Shown here: piece by piece, positions 22,401 to 43,700 of the stretch
How the letters are laid out: each line of letters begins with the position of its first letter
Numbering within the stretch: the stretch's first letter is position 1
Origin: Ctenosaura bakeri
Taxonomy: Eukaryota > Chordata > Lepidosauria > Squamata > Iguanidae
Direction of reading: 5' to 3'
DNA: 64,000 bases
NCBI GenBank assembly: GCA_948474755.1
Contig: CAOLHI010000489.1
Coordinates: forward strand, 744,001 to 808,000
Made by a program: the position numbers and the translations under genes
Notes under the pieces: model-generated
What the model saw: the letters and a program-made list of their open reading frames with translations, nothing else
What the model was told of the DNA's origin: nothing
Database searches by the model: none

Positions 22401-24534
22401 TATGTAGGGACTGTGAATATACAACAGTCATGAGTGCTATTTGTAACTGCCCAGAAGCCAATAAATTGAAAAAGAAAATATACTTTGAAGTTCACTAAAG
22501 ACATGTATTTTTGTAGTTGGATCACCAGCAGCACCCCATTTCCTAAAATTTCAGGGCCAAAACCTGAGACCTTGGAACAGATCTTTGCAAATGTCATAGG
22601 GTGGAACAGGCAAAGATTAAGAGGGATGATAGAACTTCTGACCCAGCTGACTTGAAACAGACATGAAGGGAACACAGCTAAGATCAAAGTAACTAGATAG
22701 GGTGGCATCTCAGACTCAGTTGAGAGGCGAGGGCAGTTTGGAGCAGTGGTACTGGTTGCCACCATCCCTGCTAGGGCTTGCCTCCCAAGCAGATATATCA
22801 ATCACTCAGTGCATAGAGAATTTTTCCAGACTAGTTCTACTACTAGGACTTACGAAAACCTGCCAACCCATAGGGAATTTTCTTTGCAGATCTTGCACAA
22901 CCACTACCAATGTTTGCGCAATAAGAAGATTCATGATGCTCCACTATATTGTTCTGAATGGCATGATGGACCCAAATGTATAAATCCACTGATTTTTCTC
23001 TCCTCTTTTTCACTCTCATGGTTTGGTATGCTGAATCTGTGCAAAGAATGTGTGTGCAAACACAATACTAAGCCAATGAGCCCTGATCCCAGGTAGAGAT
23101 GGGAACCCAGGTTTTAATGTCACCTCATATGCAAACATCAAACGTATTTCACACCCAGTGACACCCACTTGACAATTTGTGTCCCAGAGAAACATAATCA
23201 TTCCATGAGACTTCAGCCAGCATTGTTGGATCTGGCTACCTAAGAAGAAAGGCTGGAGGAGAAATTAAAAGCCAAGGTCTGTGGGCAAGGAAGGATGTGC
23301 ATACGTGGTACATTTTATTTATCTATCTACAGTTTTATTTCTTTATAATCCACCATTCTCTCCAAATTCTTCAAATTTTATAGCACGTATCACATAAATA
23401 AAGAAACAAATACGTTTTATGTTAGTTTTATGTGTATGTTCTCTGGAACAATAGATTAAAATGAAAAGAATGGACATTCTGGATGAAATACCTGACAAAA
23501 TGAACTATTTGACATCTCTTTGAAGTGGACTACAAGCACCTTTATAATAAATAATGTATTATTTTTAAGAACTGCCACCTCAGGGATGCTATACCAGTGC
23601 ATTTTCTCCTTCAGCAGAGGACCTGAACTACAAGACTTTTGAGGTCCCTTCTCATTCAATGACTCTACTGCCAGTCCATAGTGGTCTCAATATTTTCCTG
23701 GTCATGCAATTTAAATGAAAGTGCAGCTCTTCACTGCTGTGACCTAAATTTTCAAAAAATGTCTTTATGCCTGACTAGGAACAGTCTCTGAAGAAGAGGC
23801 TAGAGACAAGCGAGAAATGTGGGAACTGAGCTTCAGTTAGCACGCAGATGGCTCTGAGAAGTTGGCTGCCATTTCCTTAACAGAAACAGTCATCAACTGC
23901 AACTGTTTCTAGAGTCACATAACCCTTAAAAAAGTACTGAAGATTTACCAATCATTGATTTAGGGCAATTACTTGCCTTCTTGGGAAATGGATGTTAGCT
24001 TGGAGCAGAAGATTGGGTTTAAAGTTGTGACTTTGTTTGGAGTTCATAGGCCTAAATCCAATTGCTATTCTTGATTAGGTTAGACATGTCAAATCAGTGG
24101 GAAGATGGTAAGTCAGCAGATATGTCAGTCCTTAGTTGAGATTATAGCCTATCTCTTCATTTTACCTGTGATTCTTAGGCAAATTGTTTTTCAGCTTTTC
24201 TAGTTTCCTTTCTGTTAAACAGATTTTTGTTGCACTGGTAAAAATTGATTTTTCATACCTTTGTGACAGTCATTTTGGGACTGGCCCTGTCATCTTCATG
24301 GCAGCCCTGTGGTGACAATTGCTTTGATACTTTCTCAAAACTATATGCATGGGCCTAGAATTTTTGGAGACCCTAACTACAGTTACAAATTTCATTACAA
24401 TTTTTAATGCTTTAAGTGCATACTTACAATTCAACTACTACCCCATTCACTGAAATCATATCCTATGTAAACGTGTACAATTCAAAGAAGACAGTTGAAT
24501 AATGAAAACCATTCTGGAACAAAATCTGATCAAA

Positions 24535-24833
24535 TTAACAGAATTTTCACAGAGGAGTAAGTAGGAGTGCATGATACAAGACTTTATGCAAATACAAGAG
24601 AAAAAACAATTCTTTGAAAAATGAACAGCACAAACTTTAGGTCAAGCAAAACTACAAAACATCTGATCATTTCAGATTTAATATATTTAATGTATCTTAT
24701 TCAAATGAGAGTCTATTGCATTTGTTGTATCTTAAATTGAAATGGAGGTTTGGATAGCAATCCAAGTGTGATGAATAAAGATTGTAATCAACATATCTAT
24801 GATTACTGCAGATTCACTTAACAGCACAATTTA
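24535..24833 (-). other. CRYZ: Proximal CRYZ 3' untranslated region and flank
   Basis: This is past the TGA at 24834-24836. It contains ATTAAA on the gene strand at 24686-24691, in the same context as the distal copy, plus a second ATTAAA at 24677-24682. Similarity to the distal 3' flank extends to about 24535, giving a minimum 3' limit of the duplicated unit. Confidence 0.5.
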
Positions 24834-35764
<10,931 letters not shown>

Positions 35765-38594
35765 GGCAACCTGAAAAATCAGAGATAAAATACTGAGTCT
35801 TAATCTCAGCTGTCTTTTCTACTTCAAAGAGAATAGATCAAATAACTTGCTCTTTGGCTGAAATTTAAATCAAAGGTTTACTAGCCACTTCATTCTGTTC
35901 TTCATCACCTTTGGATTTTCATTTTACAAAATTCTTAGCCTACCGTTAACAGAACCAGCACTGTCACAGAAAAGCATGTGCAAACAAAGAGAAGCAAGGA
36001 AATGATATTCTCTGTCACATCTTCAGAATAACTTACATTGTTTTGAAATTTATCATTTTAAAAAATGATTTACCCATCCTGATTTTGACAGAATGCCTAG
36101 TTTGGAAGTAAAAAAAAAAGCAAACTTTCAAATTTATTGATAAAATCAATAAATGCTACAAAAGATTGTTTGCATCCCTCTTACTTTTAAGATGAAAAAT
36201 ACAAGCATTCCTCTGTGTTTACATGTGTGTCCCTTTGAGTCACCTGTCATCTTATGATGAGTCCATGAATTTTTCGTAGGATTTTCTTAAAGAAGGAGCA
36301 CTCAAAGGAGTTTTGTTTTACCAGTTCATTCCTGTGAAATATAGCCTACTGCATCTGGTATTTATTGGCTGCCTCCCATCCAACTACTAACCAGAGTTGA
36401 CCCTGTTTAGCTTCTAGTCTGGTGCCTTTAGGGTATTTAAGCCTTCACATAGTAATGTACACCCATCAGTTCCTTTCTGCCTATTTTCTCCCCTTTCCTT
36501 AAACATCAACACCAGACAAATGGCTATTCTGTCCAAGTGAGATAACTGATAACGTAAGAAGCCATCACAAACAATTAACTGTTCAAAGAATCAGTACTTC
36601 AGTTGAATGCAATTTAAAATTAACATCAAAAGATCTAAACCAGCTAAAATCAGACTAGGCTAACACTAGGCTCCTAGACTAGTTGCTTGGTTGGTTTCCC
36701 AACACCAACATGCAGCTGTTGGAACTACCTGACTGGAATGGCAGTAGGAGGAAATGTGGCTTAATTCTGAAGGTTACTTTTCTAGCTGACATTGTGCTCC
36801 ATGCCGCATTCTGACCCAAATAAATATGAAAGAGGTGTATCTTTCCCATATCGGGGGAAAGCTGTTTGTGGTGGGCAAATTTTCCAGGGAACATGGCTCC
36901 CAAAGAGAAGGTTGAACAATTTCCCCCATCCACATTAAATGCTTCCATTTAATTTGCAACCTCTCTCCAGCTAGATCTCACAGCTGAAAAAAAAGTGTTC
37001 AAAAATCTTCTGCCAGTTTGGTCCAAAGTCCCACTTAAAACAAAAGAAAAAGCCAAGTTGGCCAAGGACCAACTGGACCTAACCAGTCTTGAACATATTA
37101 GCTGTAACCAGGTGTGTTAACTAAAGAATAAGGCATAGGAAAGGTAAAAACAAATGTCTACGGTGTTTACAGGAGACAAAAATAGAAGCCTTTGTGAGTC
37201 CAATTAAACATGCCTTTCTCTGAAAGCCCAACATTTCAGTGCTACATCACACATGGACAACCAGCAGGGTGTACATGAGACCCTGTAAACTACTATGGGT
37301 GTCCAAGCCCGAGGGTTCATCCCCTTCCCAGCTTACTGTTCAGCTGTCCAGCAGACTGAGGGCAGCAGGATTACAACAGGAAGGATGATGTAATGGGAGG
37401 AACATCCTTGCTCAACATCCTCCTGATAATTTACACTCTCTATTGATTAACTAAGATGGTGTGATGACTTGGGACACTGTCCTACTGGTCACAAGCATAC
37501 TCTCCCCAGCAAACAGAACTGCTGTTTGATGGATGCAACTTAAATGGGGAAGCTGACACATTAAGTCAAGCTATGCCTGTGTGCAACATATTAAGCATAA
37601 TATAGTATTAATGACATATTACTATTCAAGTTAGGCTCTTGAGTTTCAGCCTACACAAATCCCCATATGTGCTCCGTCATAAAGAAAAAGAAAAGAAACA
37701 GGAATCAGTGTACTGCAATAGGGGGATGACTTGTATCTCTTTGTGTTGTCTATTCCACAGAATTATAACATCTTCCAGAAGGTGCAAAGGAGGAAAAAAG
37801 TTAAATTAGGTCTCCTAGATGTATTTGTTGATCTTAAAAATATGTACAAGGATCTACTAATTAAAGCAAACACCTTATATATCTTTAAAATAGTTCTCAA
37901 ACATTCTATAGTTCAATCCTAAAGGAATTGCCAAATGTCACTAATTATGAGAAATGTCTTTTTTTTTTAAGGTTGGGAAGCCTTTCATTTTCTATAAACA
38001 AGAGGACAAAAATTATCTATTTTGGAGTGTGGGCCCTTCATTTAGAAAGAAATGTGGTACTTTATTAATATGGACAGCATGTTAATATTGCAGAGAAATG
38101 CATGGCTAAGGTAACTAAAATCAATACTTTCACACAAACTTGCTAATAACTACTTTCTGATTGTCAACCCTGTATCTCAGGAATTTCAACTGTCCCTTAT
38201 TGTCATTTTGAAAACCTGGCAATACTAGTCCTGTTGTAATAAAAGCTCCAGTAATTATATATTCTATGAAGAAAAATAAGTTCTTCAGTTTACTAATGGG
38301 ATCCCAGAAGCCGACTGTAAGCAGCACTTGGAAATGGCATCCCCCAAAATGAGAATTTGTAACGCTCATGATTTCAGCTAGAGATTGATTTGGTTGATTT
38401 TCCCCTAATAGTTCATTAAGGGTTAGAAATCTAGTGAAACTAACAGCATGTTAACAAATTAATGCTTAGCGCTTGACCATGGCAACATCAAGGGATTGAT
38501 GTGTGGATGCTCCTGAGTGTTACTGACAGGTAACCTCTTCGGTGAACTGACAGTCCAAATAAAAACAGAAAAGGTTAGGAAGAAGTGAGACTGA

Positions 38595-38729
38595 GGCCAT
38601 TTCTGCAGAAGTTTGTTACGGTGGTGTTATTCCACTTTCAACATCCTATGGAATCCTGGGATTAGCAGTTTAGGGAGGGGCCTGCAAACCCCAGGATGTT
38701 GGAAGTGGAATAATACCACTATAACAGTT
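38595..38729. mobile_element. Foldback family 1 copy, right end worn
   Basis: It begins GGCCATTTCTGCAGAAGTTTG. The TTCCACTTTCAACATCC arm is followed by the reverse arm ending CCACTATAACAG, where the outer terminal repeat is lost and other sequence (a LINE/SINE-like tail) begins. Confidence 0.85.
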
Positions 38730-38739
38730 GTTTTTGTTT

Positions 38740-38934
38740 TTAATTTTGTTTTTAATTTGTTTTAGTAATTAATGTGTTTTAAGGGGATAGAAGGGTTGGT
38801 AGGTGGGGAGGATGGGGTACATTTTAATGTTTTAATGTATTTATATATTTCTGTAATGCCGCCTCGATCCACTGGGAGAGGCGGGATAAAAATAAATTTT
38901 ATTATTATTATTATCATTATTATTATTACTGAGG
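38740..38934 (+). repeat. Retroelement 3' tail with (ATT)n
   Basis: T-rich sequence followed by GCCGCCTCGATCCACTGGG, AGAGGCGGGATAAAAATAAA and an ATT run. The same GCCTC...GAGGCGGGAT end is found on the reversed SINEs at 18794 and 19431, so it is probably a tail shared between a LINE and its dependent SINE. Confidence 0.6.
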
Positions 38935-39249
38935 AAAGGACCTAAATATTTTCTTCCTACACATGACCAAAAAATGGCTAGTCATAGTCCAACACTGCCC
39001 AGGTGAAAATGTACCTAACTTCGGGGTGTGGAGTCAAGAATTTACTCTCTTCCCCACAAGTCTTTAAGGCACTTTAAAACATCAGTTTCTTGGTTCTTTT
39101 CAATTCTATTTTAATCTTCATGTTTAGCCATCAATTCAAATTATTTACAACTGTACACAGGGGCCCTCCAGCTATTGACGGTCTCTTTGGACACACAGCC
39201 AAAGCTCGGGGATGAAGGGAACCAACGGTATTTTTAAGGCCACAAAGGG

Positions 39250-39450
39250 CGCCCCCTCCCCCACCTGGGAAAGCTGTGCCTGCAGACAACTAACACTACT
39301 TCAGTTACAACCACCATCCCGGTCTGCCCAACCCACCAATCGAGGCGCCTGCGCAGTGAGTATCTCTCGGTTCCTCGGCCGGGGAGTGCTACTGCGCACG
39401 CGCCGACAGAATTCGGAGTGAGCCTGGCTCATCAGGCAGGTTTGCGCTTT
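39250..39450 (-). promoter_or_regulatory. CRYZ: Candidate CpG promoter of proximal CRYZ
   Basis: A CG-rich block about 3.6 kb upstream of the start codon. It has TGCGCACGCGCC (39393-39404), one base off the NRF1 consensus, a second GCGCCTGCGCAG (39344-39355) and CCAAT at 39336-39340. The gene strand shows a possible donor CCCAG|GTGGGG with an exon end at 39265. Because TYW3 starts about 1.2 kb away in the other direction, the whole 39.2-40.6 kb interval may work as one bidirectional promoter. The start of transcription is not shown. Confidence 0.5.
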
Positions 39451-39893
39451 CTAAGCGGAGGGATAACTACTGTGTCTTAGGAGCTTCTCAGATCAGATTA
39501 ACTGCATAGCATCATAAAGGAGTCCGTGCATTTGGCCTTTTTGTTGTTGTTGTTTTAGAGCAGGCCGATGCTGTCCTTTCTTTACTAAAAGAAGATTTCC
39601 ATGCATTTAAGTGGGACTTGTTATAAAGTTCAGTGCTCACAGAATTGCAGCCTTGGTCCTATCCTGTTTACTCCAAAGTGACGCCTGTTGCACTGATCAG
39701 GTTAAAGTTTTCATTGCGTGCACTGCAATCTTAGGCTGCAGTCGTGTGTACCTGAGAGTGCAAGACAACGGTGGGGTTTCCCAGCGAGTAAAACCGCCTA
39801 CATGGCTTGGTCCCATTTCCTCCCGAAATAACATCCAGGAAACTCCTTTGCAGCATATATAAGAGCCGGCGCCCTGTTAGATGCAGCTCAAGG

Positions 39894-40072
39894 TGCCATT
39901 TCCGCACTAGCCTGTTATAGCGCGATGATTCCACTTTCAACCTCCTCTGGAATCCTGGGGTTTGCAGTTTCGGAGGGGCCGACCGGCCCCTCCCGAAACT
40001 GCAAACCCCAGGATTCCAGAGGAGGTTGAAAGTGGAATCATCGCGCTATAACAGGCTAATGCGGAAATGGCC
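39894..40072. mobile_element. Foldback family 1 copy inside CRYZ-TYW3 promoter interval
   Basis: This is a near-perfect palindrome. The left arm begins TGCCATTTCCGCACTAG and includes TTCCACTTTCAACCTCCTCT. The right arm has the reverse complement and ends CTAATGCGGAAATGGCC. The arms are about 85 bases around a GGCCGACCGGCC centre and carry more CG than other copies. No 3-base duplication is seen at its ends. It separates the CRYZ-side CpG block from the TYW3-side CpG block. Confidence 0.92.
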
Positions 40073-40379
40073 TCCGTTATCCACTTTTTATAGCGTGCAT
40101 TTGACCAAAACCGGAGGAAAGCTGACTAAACCTCCAATCTGCACATGCACGTGGGAGTCGATCCTGCCCGACACGGTCGAGCTTTCCTTCCGAGTAAACA
40201 TGCACTGGCTCCAAGGAGCCTTGCTGTACTCCTATGATGACCCGGTGCAAGTCAACGTGGTCCATGGAGCGATGCCGGCCCTGGAGCCACGAGTTTCCAG
40301 GAAAGAAAGACACGAAATGGGCTCAGATATGGTACCGCTGTCTGGCATTTCCGAGAAGAGGAAGCTGTCGGCCTCCCGC

Positions 40380-40577
40380 ATTTGAAAGCCCATTCAACGA
40401 GCTTTTGCTCGCCGGGGCGCGTAACGTTTGCGCCTAGGCACCAAGTTTGTCCCAGCCACGCCGCCGTTGGACTAAAATGGCGGCGCCCGCGCGCTCTGCA
40501 GGCTAACGTTGTTGCCTAGGGATCCGGCGGGGGAGGAGTGGGGGGATGGACGAGCGCCGCCGCCGCCGCCACCCCTC
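40380..40577 (+). promoter_or_regulatory. TYW3: TYW3 promoter / 5' untranslated region
   Basis: This is CpG-rich sequence directly before the start codon. It contains AAAATGGCGGC (40474-40484), close to the YY1 motif common at promoters of housekeeping genes. Two upstream ATGs follow: one opens a 9-codon frame (40477-40506), the other at 40546 is in good context (G at -3, G at +4) and overlaps the TYW3 start in another frame. Which ones are in the mRNA depends on the transcription start, which cannot be placed here. Confidence 0.6.
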
Positions 40578-40775
40578 ATGGCTGACTTCAAGCGCTGGAA
40601 AGAGCAGCGCCTCTCGCGCGCGGATGGGAGCCGGAAAGGCAGCGTGGACGAGCCCATCGAGGGCCTCGTGCGGCTCCTCAACGGCCACGAGAGCTTCTGC
40701 ACCACCAGCTCGTGCTCGGGGCGCGTGGTCGTCCTGGAGCAGCCGCCCCGCCCGCCCGCCGCCGCCGCCGCCGAG
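40578..40775 (+). CDS. TYW3: TYW3 exon 1 (start codon)
   Basis: It has 66 codons from ATG at 40578 and phase-0 donor GAG|GTGAGC. It contains [20 protein letters not shown] and the TTSSCSGR block. It ends in a proline- and alanine-rich stretch ([11 protein letters not shown]) from GCC repeats, not present in the human protein as I know it. Confidence 0.92.
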
Positions 40776-43700
40776 GTGAGCCCGCTCGTTGCCCCAGGCA
40801 GGGAAAGTGGGGGGGGCAGCCCCCCCAAGACAATACAGCCGAGGCCAGAATCCCGATCCCAGCTCCCTCCTTGTGTTGATCCCCATGATGTCCGGCTGGC
40901 CCCTCTCGAAGCTGCAAACCCCAGGATTCCCTAGGAGGTTGAAAGTGGAATAATCGCGCTATAACAGTGTCGTGCGGAAAAGGCCTTAGTTAAATGGAAG
41001 CTGCTTCTCTGTTTATGTCTGAGCCTGCACCTGAAGAAGCGGGCTCTACGCTAGGAAGACTGCTACAGATCAACGTTAAAGATGCCCGAAGAGCGCATGT
41101 TCCTTTCCTGTGGACCAAATTGGTTAACGATGCTGCAAAACTGGGTTGCCAGATTGAAAACTGGAGATGACAACCAGCACCTGCTGAAATCATGGGCCTT
41201 TCCGCACTACACTCTTACAGTGATATTGTTCCATTTTCAACAACCTGTGGAATTCTGGGCTTTGTAGTTTACTGAGGCCAAAGAGCTCTCTGGCTGGGGA
41301 TTCTAAAGGCCCCCCTTAAACTACAAATCTCAGGATTCCATAGGGTGTTGAAAGTGGAATAATAGCAGTATAACAGTGCAGTGCAGAAAGATTCTATGTC
41401 TTCTACCCAAGCACTAAGGGTACAAGAGCCTTGTCCGGTTTTCACTCCTTCTGTAAAATCAATATTCCTTCCCTTTTTATCCAGGGGAGGCCAAAGTAGG
41501 AGTCCACTGATTTCAGCTGATCCTTCTCCTCAAATTCATTGGCCTTCATAACCCACCTGCTTGATCCTATGCTATGTCTTTCTTCCTGAAGAACCTCTCC
41601 CTTCCAGATTTACTCAGTGTTTTGATAGACAGGCCTCCCTTCAAACCTCACCAGGCTCTATTCTGGAAAGAATGTGTTGTTGTTGTGTTTCTTTTTGTCT
41701 AGATAACTAACATGGTTGAGACTCTGTACACAGAGTCATTTTCTTCACCTGTCTTGTAGAGCTACTGGCCAAAAGGCATTAGGTGCGTTCAGAGGTTACA
41801 GTTGGATCATGAAAGTTATGAGAAGTCCAGACCACATTCTCTTCTATTTGAAGTCTTCCTACATTTTCTCTTGTTTTTTGTCTCTCTTCTTTCTTACCAA
41901 AGAAAATATGCTGCTGGAAAACAGATTAAACAGCTGTGCTGTGTGTTTGAACTCGCGAGTGGTAGGAGCTCTAGAAATGTCAATTCTTTCCTTTTTTTCT
42001 TTCTGACAGCTTTTTCCAGTAAAACACAGGAGGCAGACAATATCATTTGGATCCCCATAACATTCAGCAATTGAGAAAGGGATATTTCCAGACAGAAGCC
42101 TTGTCTGGAAGCAACAGGGGCCCCCATTCCCTGGCATTTCCTCCTCCTCCATTTTGGGAATTTCTAGTGGTTTTAATATGGCGACATAGAAAGTTAGCAA
42201 GTATTCTGACCTGGTTTCTTTGTCTACAGAGACAGGTAAAACTCTTCTTCCTCTCTTTAGGCTACCACAGGTTTTGAGATACAGAAGCGAAATTGTACCT
42301 GGCTCATGGTTACTCATCAAACTTGCACAATAGAAGACATGGTAAGGACCAGGATGAATTATTATTTATGTGCACTGCAAAAATTCTTGTCTGGTACATT
42401 TATATACTAAACAATAATTCCAAAACTCAGCAGAATTAGACTTGTCATGGTGAGATAGTAGGGAAAGAAATTTTCTGGAAAATGAATTGTGTATGCTTTT
42501 CAAAGGAATTAAAATGTTTTGAAAGCTTAGTTGACAAGAAATTGTAGCTACTTCTGGTGTCTACCAGGTGAGGGCAGGCTTTTGGTTGCTAATAAGAAAA
42601 ATTGCAATAAAATGTAATATTATTGGCATAGATTTTTAAAATTTGTGTAATAGAGCTATTACACCAAAATATGAGAAAATTTTTATTATCTCTAGTAATG
42701 TCTTTCATATATCGCAGTATGTTCCTCAGACATTTCATTGTTGCTACATACATGTTTGCACTGTGGAAGTATTCTGCAGTGGAATTATTCTTGAGTTCTT
42801 TGGATAAAAAGGGATTTTATTTTTGGTTTACAAAGAGGAAAGCATTTTATATTAGGAGTCATATTATCAAGCCACTGTAACTTGCTTTAAATAATGGGCA
42901 TAGGCCTAATACTTTCATGCATATAATGTAATTGCTCCCTGATAAATACAGGATCTCTGAAGGACTCCATTCTTATAGACCAACAAATACAGTATTTTGT
43001 ACTTGTACAAATGGCTGAGCCTCTGGAAAGAGGTCTATTGTCCCAATAAATATATAAAACACTTTCCTTTGACCCTCCCTATGTAATCAAAAGACCACAT
43101 GGCAAAACTCTGTTATTATGTTTTAATGAAAAATGGATATTTTTCAAATATGAAAAAGGACTTGACTTAACCTCAACAGTATATAATTACAGTTCCAAAG
43201 TTATGCTTTCATAATTATTGATTGGGAGCCTGATCTTCATCCACTGGGAATGTAGCAGTTAGCTTTCATGGAACAAGGACTGTTGTGTGCATTTTGAAGA
43301 TGTAATAGGAAATTACTTTCAGTATTTTAATATTAGAGCTGAGCCCTTTGCAGGAAATTAGTGATCAAGAAGGTATAAGGTAACAATATTCTTCAATCAG
43401 AACACATATTTCAAAACCATTTTTTGAAGAAACATGATTTGTAAGTCTCTGTAGACTTAGGCTGCAAGCCAAAGAAGCTATAAACGTGTGGAGGGGGAAC
43501 AGCTAGACCGTTCTTTGAAGTATCTGCTATAGCAGCTCTGATATTGAAAAGTTGCTTTTTTAAACTGTCCTGTCTCTTGATGGTAGTCTCTTTTTCTGTT
43601 GAAATTATGGCTGTGGCAAATACATTTTGCTGTATCTGGAGTTTTTACCCCCTACACTTCTGTATAGTTTTGGATCAGTGCCTGAGAGAGATGAGTGCAA

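Larger units (their letters stand above)
18150..24530. other. Spacer between the two CRYZ copies
   Basis: No coding exon is recognised. The interval holds two reverse-oriented SINEs, a fragment of foldback family 1 near 19922-19973, an LTR- or Penelope-like block at about 20480-21540, a TA/CA/GA microsatellite at 21966-22003 and a foldback family 2 copy at 22104-22400. The rest shows nothing I can name. Confidence 0.6.

Noticed and set aside
40026..40385. 119-codon plus-strand open frame between CRYZ and TYW3
   Set aside because: Its first third is the arm of the palindromic element, and the rest has no family that I recognise and sits in GC-rich promoter DNA, where long open frames are common by chance.
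41859..42320. 153-codon minus-strand open frame in TYW3
   Set aside because: It overlaps TYW3 exon 2 in antisense and has no recognisable domain. It is most likely a shadow.
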